Source: Enterobacterales bacterium
GTDB taxonomy: Bacteria > Pseudomonadota > Gammaproteobacteria > Enterobacterales > Kangiellaceae
NCBI GenBank assembly: GCA_030949565.1
Contig: JAUZSK010000007.1
Span: 1 to 64,000, forward strand
Length of the DNA stretch: 64,000 nucleotides
Direction of reading: 5' to 3'
Positions 56,517 through 64,000 of this stretch are shown one piece after another. The first letter of the stretch is position 1. Every line of letters begins with the position of its first letter. A model generated the notes under the pieces. The model did no database searches, was not told where the DNA came from, and saw nothing but the letters and a program-made list of their open reading frames with translations. Both the position numbers and the translations under genes were made by a program.

Positions 56517-57038
56517 GTGACAAATCAATTAATTCTCGGCGGAGGCTGTTTTTGGTGTTTAGAGGCGGTATTTTCACGCGTTAAAGGGGTGCTTGAAGCG
56601 CTTCCTGGTTATTGCGGAGACAATGAGCTAACCGCCAACTATTCTGAGGTTTGTGGGGGTAATACCCAACATGCCGAAGTGGTTAAACTAGCCTATGACC
56701 CACAGCTGATAAACTTAAAGCAACTGTTAGAGATTTTCTTTCATATTCATGACCCAACAACTCTGAATCGTCAAGGCAATGATATCGGTACCCAGTATCG
56801 TTCTATTCTGCTTTTCTCTAACACTGATGAAAAACAAGAAATTGAACATTATATCAACCAGTTACAGAAGGAGTTAGCCTCCCCAATTGTGACACAGGTG
56901 GTTCCTTCTATGCCTTTTTATCCGGCAGAAATCGAACATCATGACTATTATGAGCGCAATCAGAATCAACCCTATTGTCAGATGGTGGTTAAAGCCAAGG
57001 TAGACAAGTATTTACAGATGAAACAACAAGATGTTTAG
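56517..57038 (+). CDS. msrA: Peptide methionine sulfoxide reductase MsrA
   Basis: 173 residues. The active site GGGCFWCLEAVFSRVKGV is complete, with the QGNDIGTQYRSI substrate loop and HHDYYERN further on. Reduces methionine-S-sulfoxide in proteins. Starts at GTG with AGGAA in front. The stop overlaps the pyrB start by 8 bases, an unusual pairing of repair and pyrimidine genes. The resolving Cys region at the C-terminus (QPYCQMVVKAKV) is of the short type. Confidence 0.95.
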   Translation: MTNQLILGGGCFWCLEAVFSRVKGVLEALPGYCGDNELTANYSEVCGGNTQHAEVVKLAYDPQLINLKQLLEIFFHIHDPTTLNRQGNDIGTQYRSILLFSNTDEKQEIEHYINQLQKELASPIVTQVVPSMPFYPAEIEHHDYYERNQNQPYCQMVVKAKVDKYLQMKQQDV

Positions 57039-58044
57039 CGGACAACATTTACTCAGCGTACAAAACCTCAATCTTGAGGCAATTAATGAGCTTTTTACAG
57101 TGGCTGAAGTCATGCGCCCCTATGCCAAGCGTGAAAAAATGACCCGCGTACTTGAAGGCGCGGTGCTGGGTAATATGTTTTTTGAACCCAGCACGCGTAC
57201 CCGTGTCAGTTTTGGTAGCGCCTTTAATCTGCTTGGCGGTGAAGTCAGAGAAACCACAGGCCTGTCTAACTCTGCGCTAGCCAAAGGTGAATCTCTTTAC
57301 GATACGGCTCAAGTTTTATCGGGCTATAGCGATATTATCGTGATGCGTCATCCGCAGCCTTTTTCGGTGCAAGAATTTGCTGAAGGCAGCCGCGTACCGG
57401 TGATTAATGGTGGCGATGGTCCCAATGAGCATCCGAGCCAAGCTTTGCTCGATCTTTTTACAATCAGCAACGAACTAGCACGTATCGGCCAAACCATGCA
57501 GCAACTCAGTTTAACCTTTTTGGGCGATTTAAAAAATGGACGTACGGTACATTCACTCTGCTATCTACTGGCGCTTTTTCCGAATATTCGGATCCAGTTA
57601 GTCTCACCGGAAGCGCTCGCACTACCGCAAAAATATGTGGACCTATTAAGTAACGCTGGGCATCAAATAGAAATCGGGAGCAACTTAGAAAAAGGCATAT
57701 CTCAGGCCAATATTATCTACCAAACTCGAATCCAAGAAGAGCGGTTTGAATCAGAGCAAGAAGCCAACCGCTACAAGGGGTATTTTAGGCTGAACAAAAA
57801 AATCTATTCCGATCATTGTCTGCCGAATGCCGTCATTATGCATCCGCTACCTCGTGACAGTCGCAATGATGCCAATGAACTAGACAATGATCTCAACAAA
57901 GAACCCGGTTTTGCCATTTTCCGCCAAACCGATAACGGAGTGCTTGTAAGAATGGCACTTTTTGCTTGTATTTTGAATGTACACAAGCAAATTTCTGACT
58001 CTGATCGCTCAGTCAACTGGCAAGTTGGATTAAAGCCCAAATAA
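57031..58044 (+). CDS. pyrB: Aspartate carbamoyltransferase catalytic chain
   Basis: 337 residues. Transfers carbamoyl phosphate to aspartate in pyrimidine synthesis. Motifs: FFEPSTRTRVSFGSAFNLLG (carbamoyl phosphate), NGGDGPNEHPSQALLDLFTI, FLGDLKNGRTVHSL and VIMHPLPRDSRNDANELD. The chain is longer than E. coli PyrB at the end (SDRSVNWQVGLKPK). No pyrI or pyrC-like partner follows, so an unregulated or differently assembled enzyme is likely. Confidence 0.95.
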   Translation: MFSGQHLLSVQNLNLEAINELFTVAEVMRPYAKREKMTRVLEGAVLGNMFFEPSTRTRVSFGSAFNLLGGEVRETTGLSNSALAKGESLYDTAQVLSGYSDIIVMRHPQPFSVQEFAEGSRVPVINGGDGPNEHPSQALLDLFTISNELARIGQTMQQLSLTFLGDLKNGRTVHSLCYLLALFPNIRIQLVSPEALALPQKYVDLLSNAGHQIEIGSNLEKGISQANIIYQTRIQEERFESEQEANRYKGYFRLNKKIYSDHCLPNAVIMHPLPRDSRNDANELDNDLNKEPGFAIFRQTDNGVLVRMALFACILNVHKQISDSDRSVNWQVGLKPK

Positions 58045-58106
58045 CTCGCCATTGACTCAATCCAAGACTAGAATATTGACACATCCTTTAACCATTAAGA
58101 GCTATT

Positions 58107-59390
58107 ATGAACCAATCAACACAGCTTTATCAGGCCTCTCAAAAATTGATCCCCGGTGGGGTTAATTCCCCCGTTCGCGCGTTTAACGGTGTCGGTGGAA
58201 CCCCTGTTTTTATCCAAAAAGCCAATGGCGCCTACATCTATGATGTCGATGGCAATGCTTATATTGATTATGTTGGATCTTGGGGACCGATGCTACACGG
58301 TCATAACCATCCCAAAATTAGACAGGCAGTGATTGATGCTGCAGAAAATGGCCTCAGTTTTGGTGCACCGACCGCCATTGAGTTAAAAATGGCTGAAAAA
58401 ATCTGTGATCTGATCCCTTCGGTTGAACAGGTTCGTATGGTCAGCTCCGGCACCGAAGCCACCATGTCAGCCATTCGCTTAGCCCGTGGCCATACCGGAC
58501 GCGATAAGTTAATCAAGTTTGAAGGCTGCTATCACGGCCATGCCGATTGTTTATTGGTCAAAGCAGGTTCGGGAGCACTCACTTTGGGCGAACCAACCTC
58601 TCCCGGTGTACCGGCTGATTTTGCCAAACACACGCTCACCGCAGAATTCAATAATCTGGAGAGTGTTGAGCATTTACTGCAAACCAATCAAGATCAAGTC
58701 GCCTTAATTATTGTGGAACCCATTGCTGGTAATATGAACTGCATTCCACCGCAAGATGGTTTTTTGCAAGGGTTAAGAGCGCTGTGCGACCAACATGGTG
58801 CACTGCTTATTTTTGATGAAGTCATGTGTGGGTTAAGAGTGGGCCCCGCCACGGCGCAACAGCTGTATAACATTACTCCAGATCTAACCACTTTAGGTAA
58901 AATTATTGGTGGTGGTATGCCAGTGGGGGCTTTCGGTGGCAAAAAAGAGATCATGCAGTCTTTAGCACCGTCCGGCCCCGTTTATCAGGCCGGGACACTG
59001 TCAGGAAATCCGATTGCAATGGCGGCAGGGCTTGCGTCACTCGAATTACTCACTGCACCCGATTTTTTTGAGCCACTTTATGCACACTGTCAGCAACTTG
59101 TGGAAGGTTTACAGTGTTTGGCAGATAAGCATCAGATCCCTTTTAGCACCAACCATGTCGGCAGTATGTTTGGTTTGTTTTTTACCGAGGAAAAAAATAT
59201 TCACTGTTTTTCTCAAGTGATGAATGCCGATCAAGAACAATTTAAAAAATTCTTCCATGCTATGTTAGAACAAGGTATATACTTAGCACCCTCAGCTTTT
59301 GAAACCGGCTTTATCAGTGCTGCTCACAACGCAGAAACTCTAGAGAAAACCCTAGCAGCGGCCGATATCGCCTTTGCTAGTCTTAAATAA
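58107..59390 (+). CDS. hemL: Glutamate-1-semialdehyde 2,1-aminomutase
   Basis: 427 residues. PLP enzyme giving 5-aminolevulinate for haem. Start [20 protein letters not shown] is the family fingerprint. [16 protein letters not shown] binds the PLP phosphate, [14 protein letters not shown] holds the Asp, and the PLP Lys is in [16 protein letters not shown]. Complete and uninterrupted. The small DUF4188 gene follows 14 bp later. Confidence 0.97.
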   Translation: MNQSTQLYQASQKLIPGGVNSPVRAFNGVGGTPVFIQKANGAYIYDVDGNAYIDYVGSWGPMLHGHNHPKIRQAVIDAAENGLSFGAPTAIELKMAEKICDLIPSVEQVRMVSSGTEATMSAIRLARGHTGRDKLIKFEGCYHGHADCLLVKAGSGALTLGEPTSPGVPADFAKHTLTAEFNNLESVEHLLQTNQDQVALIIVEPIAGNMNCIPPQDGFLQGLRALCDQHGALLIFDEVMCGLRVGPATAQQLYNITPDLTTLGKIIGGGMPVGAFGGKKEIMQSLAPSGPVYQAGTLSGNPIAMAAGLASLELLTAPDFFEPLYAHCQQLVEGLQCLADKHQIPFSTNHVGSMFGLFFTEEKNIHCFSQVMNADQEQFKKFFHAMLEQGIYLAPSAFETGFISAAHNAETLEKTLAAADIAFASLK

Positions 59391-59404
59391 GGAGTCATTA
59401 GTCA

Positions 59405-59871
59405 ATGCAAAAAAAAGCCAAAGCTCGATTAGCAAAAGATAGAATGATGGCAGAATGCGAGCAAGATATTGTGCTGTTTATTTTTGGATTACGCATTAAT
59501 AATTGGTGGAAAATCCACCAGTGGCTGCCGCTATTGCTGATGATACCTAAAATATTCAAACAGCTGTATCAAAACCCCCAGCTCGGTTTTTAGGTCACCA
59601 ACAATGGTGGGGGCGGAGTATTGTTACTATGCAATACTGGCAATCTTTAGAACAACTGCAAGCCTTTGCCAAAGATTCCAACTCCACTCACCTCACCGCT
59701 TGGGCCAATTTCAATCGAAAAATAGGCAAAACAGAGGATGTTGGAATATGGCATGAAACCTATCTAGTCAATAAAAATCATATCGAAAGTGTCTACAACC
59801 ACATGCCACGATTTGGCCTGGCCAATGCGGTCGGTTGGAAAAAACAAGTAACAAGAAATCCTAATTTGTAA
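59405..59871 (+). CDS. DUF4188 family protein, one frameshift
   Basis: About 155 residues when one missing T in the T-run near 59589 is restored: ...YQNPQLGFLGHQQWWGRSIV, then TMQYWQSLEQLQAFAKD with the family's FNRKIGKTEDVGIWHETYLV and HMPRFGLANAVGW. This is the DUF4188 family, related to antibiotic-monooxygenase-like ferredoxin folds; substrate unknown. AGGAG 10 bases before the ATG. Close behind hemL, so co-transcribed, ending at the hairpin near 59980. Confidence 0.78.
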
Positions 59872-59966
59872 ACCTCGTATAGCGGTAAAATCGTCGCGAA
59901 GCCTAGGATGAGGCTGGTTTTAAGACTTAAAATAATCCAATAAAGCACAAAGCTTTGTTGATGACA

Positions 59967-59995
59967 CCCTCTCCCATCAAAGGAGAGGGGACTTT
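59967..59995 (+). terminator. Rho-independent-like terminator
   Basis: Perfect 8-bp stem CCCTCTCC / GGAGAGGG with a 7-base loop, followed by GACTTTT. The T-run is short. It closes the hemL-DUF4188 unit and lies just before the stop of the convergent protease gene. Confidence 0.7.
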
Positions 59996-59996
59996 T

Positions 59997-60704
59997 CTAC
60001 AATCGCCGACTTATTTTCAGCATCTGCCCATCATGATGAATACTAAATTTTTGTAAAAAGGACATGCCAAGTAAAACCTCTGCCGGACCATCCCCCTGAA
60101 TAACGAGAGCTTCAACTTGATTGACAACAAAATCACCCAACTGCACCTTGTTAAGCTTGATAACCCAAGCAGATGAATTACCCGAAGCGGTTGAGACTTG
60201 GGTCTTATAACCTTTCAGTTGGTATTGTAATCCTACCAGTCTGGCGGTAGTCTCATTCATGGCTACTTGCGATGCTCCAGTATCGATTAAAAACTGAACC
60301 TGTACACCATTAATAAATCCCGCTTTTCGAAACATTCCGGTATTGTCTCTTGGGATCTGTAATAACTTTGAAGGCGTTTTAGCTTCCACCGAATAAACAT
60401 TACCACCAATTTTATTTTGATGTAAACCGAGAGTCAGTTTATTACCATCAATTAAAAATTTTGCCTTATGACTGTCAGCAGAAATCAGTTTAATATCGCG
60501 AAAGGTTTGGCCATTTCGCAGCAGCTTTTGCTGACCTTGGTACTCGATCATAGCGGCATTTTTAAATAATACCAAGACCCTAATTTGATCTTGCCGTTGG
60601 ATATTTTTTTGCTCGCCACTCACTGAGGAAATGAAGACTAAAAATAATAAAGTGAGAAGTCGAATTTTAAGCTGTTTGTTTAAATTAAATGTAACTACTC
60701 GCAC
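59997..60704 (-). CDS. Retropepsin-like (clan AA) aspartic protease, start captured from the IS
   Basis: 235 residues: hydrophobic signal/anchor (LLTLLFLVFISSVSG), a propeptide-like beta part, then the single-domain aspartic protease with VQFLIDTGASQVAMNETTAR and the hydrophobic-hydrophobic-Gly motif VLLGMSFLQKF, as in the TIGR02281-type periplasmic proteases. The present GTG start and the first five codons lie inside the IS66 end at 60691. Without the IS the gene would begin ATG-TTA-TTT-AAT inside the last codons of pgpA, so it was coupled to pgpA. Confidence 0.85.
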   Translation of the reverse strand: MRVVTFNLNKQLKIRLLTLLFLVFISSVSGEQKNIQRQDQIRVLVLFKNAAMIEYQGQQKLLRNGQTFRDIKLISADSHKAKFLIDGNKLTLGLHQNKIGGNVYSVEAKTPSKLLQIPRDNTGMFRKAGFINGVQVQFLIDTGASQVAMNETTARLVGLQYQLKGYKTQVSTASGNSSAWVIKLNKVQLGDFVVNQVEALVIQGDGPAEVLLGMSFLQKFSIHHDGQMLKISRRL

Positions 60705-62424
60705 CCTACATCATTAATTTTACCAGCCAAAGCCATTTGAATGGCAATTAATGGATTATATCCTTTGTTTGCCATAGTCTGAAGATAACTTGAAATTCGA
60801 CAATAAGCTTGAGCGTATCTAACGGTTCTAAAACAACCCGACACCTTTTGCTTTACCTTGGCCATTCTTAAATCACGCTCGGCTCGATTATTGGTAAATG
60901 AAACATGAGAGTTCTTCGCAAACAATAATACAGATTGTTCATTCTCACTCATTCTTTCCCATAAATTATGAGCCTCTGATCTTGCTATTCTACCGCGCTT
61001 ACCGCTGGGTTTGGGTGGCACAGGCGGTAATTCTTTTCTCCGCGCGTGATAATATTTCTAAACCGTTTCTGTAAATTAGCATAATCTTTATCGGTCAGTT
61101 TCTTTTGCTCATTCTTCGAGACCTTGGCACAGGTTTCTTTTTAGAAGACGCTTCATATTTTTAGCCCAAACATACCCATTGGACTCAACAACAAACGTCA
61201 ACTCACGCATCAAATGTGAACCACATAACCCATGCCCACAATGTCGATAGGAAAAATAAGATGCCCAACAATCATGGATGATCACGCCGCCATAACGCGG
61301 CACAATATCAATCGTATCAATGGCTTTAATGCCCCTCCCGCGATCTCAGGCATTTTAACGTAATATCGCCAGCTGAATAAACATGGACCCAGTGGTTCTT
61401 TTATCCACTCTTAGTGAGGTTTCATCGACATTCATTGCCGGCATTTTTAATAATGCTTCTTTGGCTGAAACCTCCCACTCTTCTAAGGCTTGATGAAGGC
61501 GCCATACAAACTTCAATAAGCTTGCTTCTGCAAGCGTGACATCCATCATTGATTTGACTAATTTCTGAACACGGTTAAGTGCCACCATCTGACAAACTAG
61601 CAAATTGATCACAAAAGCCTTTTAGGCCATCGCCATACTGAAGCGGGCCATGCAAGCCGGCAGGAAACGATGCTTTTACGGTTGAATCACACGATGGACA
61701 CTGTTTAATTTGAACATCAACATGCTCAACCACTTTTTCAAAAACAATATCAATTTTTGTGCGTCGTTCAGACTCAATGCTGGCAGTGGCGTTTAAGTCT
61801 TCACCACACCGATCACAGTTATAAACTTCAATGGTAGTAACCGTTTCTATCGTGCGTGTATTGTTAGCCGTGAGTGGGTTTTCTGTTTTCCCTTTACCAT
61901 TGCTTCCCTGAACAGGCTTTAAAGCGGACTCATCTTTATCTGTTTGTGAGGAAGGAATACTCGAATTCTTATTATTTTTCTTGGTGGATTTTTCAAGAAA
62001 TATGGAAAGCATGAGTTCCATGATCATAAACATACTGTTCATCAGGAAATTTTATTTCAGTTGTGATTTTTCCGCTGGCACACAATTGTTCAAAGTCAGC
62101 CTTGATGCGACTGACTTCATTACGAACAGTTGTTTTGTCTACGTTTGACACTAAGAAAATCACCTTAAACCTTTGCTGTAGGTTTGATGATAACATGGCT
62201 TTTTCGACTCTCTGAGCGGTGCTCTGCTAGACGTTCTCTGTCGGGTTGAAGCTTGGAATCAAAGTTTTTAGGAAACGATCTTATTTGATCCGTTTGGGAT
62301 CTCTAGCGATCTATTTTATACGGACTTAGGAAAGTAGTTTTTTTTCGTCCAAAAAACTGTCAAGTATTATTTTTATTTTTTCTGAATATGTTCAGTTTTT
62401 AGATGCTACTGGGTGAGTAGTTAC
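60691..62424 (-). mobile_element. IS66-family element, transposase-only type, copy 2
   Basis: Inverse-oriented copy of the element at 1207-2937. Both ends show GTAACTACTC, and an 8-bp duplication AATTAAAT flanks it at 60683-60690 and 62425-62432. Nearly identical to copy 1 apart from 1 or 2-base length differences, mostly in A-, C- or T-runs. Sits exactly between pgpA and the protease gene. Confidence 0.95.
60695..62196 (-). pseudogene. IS66-family transposase (TnpC-like), copy 2, frameshifted
   Basis: Same protein as in copy 1: start MLSSNLQQRFKVIFLVSNVD, Zn-finger-like part, DDE core and NNRAERDLRMAKVKQKVSG end (here intact to ALAGKINDVGCE). Extra breaks not in copy 1 lie near 62048 (CCC for CC), 61618 (AAAA for AAA), 61400, 61345 and 61140. 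Each is a 1-base length change relative to the other copy. Confidence 0.85.
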
Positions 62425-62426
62425 AA

Positions 62427-62927
62427 TTAAATAACATAGGCAATCAAATAATGAAGACTAATCATTGCCATAAGACCTGCCACTATATCGTCAATCATAA
62501 TACCGTAACCGCCTTTTACACTTTTATCTAACCAAGATATCGGCCAAGGTTTCAAAATATCAAATAACCGAAACAATAAAAAACCGAGCAGCATATTTTG
62601 CCAACTAAAAGCCACCCCAATCATAGTCACTAAATAGCCGCAAATTTCATCCCAAACAATACCACCATGATCTTGATACTTCGATAATTTTTGCCTCACC
62701 AATCCTTTAGCCGTAAAATCACAAAGATAAATACCCACAAGACTCATCAAAAAGGTCGCAGAGACAAAACAAAGCAGAGACAGATCGGCCATAAAATAAT
62801 AAATGGGTAACGCACTTAAAGTCCCAAAAGTCCCCGGCGCTTTAGGCGCAAGACCGGAACCAAAACCAAAGGATAAAAAATGGATGGGGTGAGAGAACAC
62901 AAATTTTGCTGGTATTTTTTGCTGCAT
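62427..62927 (-). CDS. pgpA: Phosphatidylglycerophosphatase A
   Basis: 166 residues, membrane enzyme dephosphorylating phosphatidylglycerol phosphate. Signature HFLSFGFGSGLAPKAPGTFG at the start, HGGIVWDEICGYLVTM in the middle and GGYGIMIDDIVAGLMAMISL near the end, all as in PgpA. Follows thiL, the usual thiL-pgpA order. The IS66 element inserted 2 bases after its stop, leaving the protein unchanged. Confidence 0.95.
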   Translation of the reverse strand: MQQKIPAKFVFSHPIHFLSFGFGSGLAPKAPGTFGTLSALPIYYFMADLSLLCFVSATFLMSLVGIYLCDFTAKGLVRQKLSKYQDHGGIVWDEICGYLVTMIGVAFSWQNMLLGFLLFRLFDILKPWPISWLDKSVKGGYGIMIDDIVAGLMAMISLHYLIAYVI

Positions 62928-62975
62928 ATTTTGTTTGGCTCTGGTCCTGGGTCTTTAGCTTCAGGCCACCGGATT

Positions 62976-63977
62976 TTAAATCTCCCAATGGCTAGCTCCT
63001 ACTCCCTTACTAAAATGCTGAAACCCAAACTGATTAAATTGACTCAGGTCCACCTCATCATCTTCGTCCATCATTCTTACGCCAGGTTTACCTGTCATTC
63101 GACCGATAGGTATGCATGGCGATCCCACCATTTCTAAGGCTTTTTGTGTGGCTTCTAGTTCGTCTTCTTTTACAGTAAAACAAAGTTCATAATCATCGCC
63201 ACCGGCTAGCGCTGATTTCATCAATAAATCTTTATCCGCCACCGCTTTCGCCTGGTTGGACAGTGGAATTCTTTCCCAACGCAATAATACGCCCACCTGA
63301 CTCGCTTGGCTAATGTGATTAATATCGGCTAACAATCCATCGGATATATCGATTCCAGCGGTTGCTCGGTTTCTAAGGGCGATTCCGGCGGCCAATCGTG
63401 GATAGGGCGTTTGATAACGTTTTAGAAGATGATCTTTAATGCCTTTGGAGGGCGCAGTCATTTTATCTTGCGCGATCAATAAACCTAAAGCAGCATCCCC
63501 CAGATCACCGGTAACACAAACAAGTTCACCGGCTTTGGCGGTACTACGCCGACAAAAGACTTGCTGTGGGACAAAACCGTGAGCTTGTATGGTGATAGAT
63601 AGTGGTCCTCGGCAAGTATCGCCACCGATAATTTGCACCCCAAAATAATCCACCATGCGTTTTAAGCCCCGATGAAACTCAGCTAACCATTGTTTGTCTA
63701 GCTCTGGCATACTCAGCGATAGGGTGATCCAAGCCGGTTCAGCGCCAGCGGCCGCAAGATCGCTTAGGTTAACCGCGATGGCTTTATGGGCGATATCATC
63801 GGCTGGGCAATCAGGCAAAAAGTGAACACCCGCTATCAAGGTATCCATTGAAACTGCTAGACGTTGTCCACGTGGTACTTTTAACAAAGCGCAGTCGTCA
63901 CCAACGCCTTGAATCACATCTTTACGATTTTTAGCCTTAAGCGCTAAATATTTTTCGATAATTTCAAATTCGTTCAT
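62976..63977 (-). CDS. thiL: Thiamine-monophosphate kinase
   Basis: 333 residues. Phosphorylates thiamine monophosphate to the active diphosphate. Motifs: VIQGVGDDCALLKV, AVSMDTLIAGVHFLP, AVNLSDLAAAGAEPAWITLS, GGDTCRGPLSIT, TAGIDISDGLLADINHI and LAGGDDYELCFTV. The start ATG has AGGA 6 to 9 bases in front; the frame is open to the window edge region (TTG at 63995). Takes the product of the kinase-like gene at 18.7 kb, and makes the ligand of the riboswitch at 22.6 kb. Confidence 0.96.
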   Translation of the reverse strand: MNEFEIIEKYLALKAKNRKDVIQGVGDDCALLKVPRGQRLAVSMDTLIAGVHFLPDCPADDIAHKAIAVNLSDLAAAGAEPAWITLSLSMPELDKQWLAEFHRGLKRMVDYFGVQIIGGDTCRGPLSITIQAHGFVPQQVFCRRSTAKAGELVCVTGDLGDAALGLLIAQDKMTAPSKGIKDHLLKRYQTPYPRLAAGIALRNRATAGIDISDGLLADINHISQASQVGVLLRWERIPLSNQAKAVADKDLLMKSALAGGDDYELCFTVKEDELEATQKALEMVGSPCIPIGRMTGKPGVRMMDEDDEVDLSQFNQFGFQHFSKGVGASHWEI

Positions 63978-64000
63978 TTCATTCCTGCTTATCAAACTCT

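Noticed and set aside
1-64000. tRNA, rRNA, CRISPR array, prophage or integron
   Set aside because: No cloverleaf sequences, no spaced direct repeats, no integrase or phage structural genes were found when reading both strands. A tool search could still find a small RNA I missed.

Overview
The window is a chromosomal segment of an AT-rich, marine-type gammaproteobacterium. The evidence is a PomAB-type (sodium-driven) flagellar stator next to xseB-ispA-dxs, a thiL-pgpA pair, tyrosine catabolism (hpd-hmgA), selD-mnmH and LPS heptosyltransferase. The gene set looks like the Alteromonadales/Kangiellales part of the class; I cannot name a genus. No tRNA, rRNA or CRISPR array was seen.

Layout. 1-3.9 kb is a decayed accessory patch: a RAYT-type transposase cut by the window edge, an IS66-family element, the tail of an Rhs-type polymorphic-toxin gene, a downstream broken ORF, and two copies of a hairpin-like MITE. 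4.1-5.5 kb holds an ECF sigma factor, its membrane anti-sigma factor and a YbjQ protein. An IS1634-like element (5775-7550) splits a secreted cupin gene. A long minus-strand block follows (7.5-16.3 kb): xseB, ispA, dxs, then acyl-CoA dehydrogenase, SDR, ALDH and a KAS III-like enzyme, with the broken cupin last. Then come pomA-pomB (+), and a minus-strand thiamine uptake operon (TPP riboswitch, TonB receptor, PnuT, thiamine kinase-like). After these lie a heptosyltransferase, a selenouridine module (selD-mnmH plus a cNMP-binding protein), hpd-hmgA, and a plus-strand metal (probably zinc) uptake operon.

34-42.2 kb is the second accessory patch. It contains a fic gene split by a complete IS66 element, a RAYT transposase framed by 26-bp inverted repeats, and a third MITE. 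A fourth MITE is itself split by a DDE-transposase IS and abuts another toxin-gene (FN3-like) remnant. From 42.3 kb on the content is mostly chromosomal: DUF523, an ATP-grasp enzyme, and a tightly overlapping six-gene operon (M1 peptidase, DUF6702-like, MFS, MaoC-like, acyl-adenylating ligase, penicillin acylase). Then come a RimB-RimK fusion, HemJ, msrA-pyrB, hemL-DUF4188, a second copy of the first IS66 element inserted between pgpA and a retropepsin-like protease gene, and thiL.

Two points matter most for a reader. (1) Many otherwise well conserved genes (ispA, SDR, hmgA, waaC, DUF4188, most transposases) carry 1-base indels, often in homopolymers, and dxs carries an in-frame TGA. The two copies of the same IS66 element differ mainly by homopolymer-length changes, which suggests sequence error more than gene decay. 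(2) Four IS insertions can be resolved to the base with their target duplications, and removing them restores the host reading frame or element. The best candidate for a little-described system is the six-gene acylase/ligase/MaoC/MFS/M1 operon.
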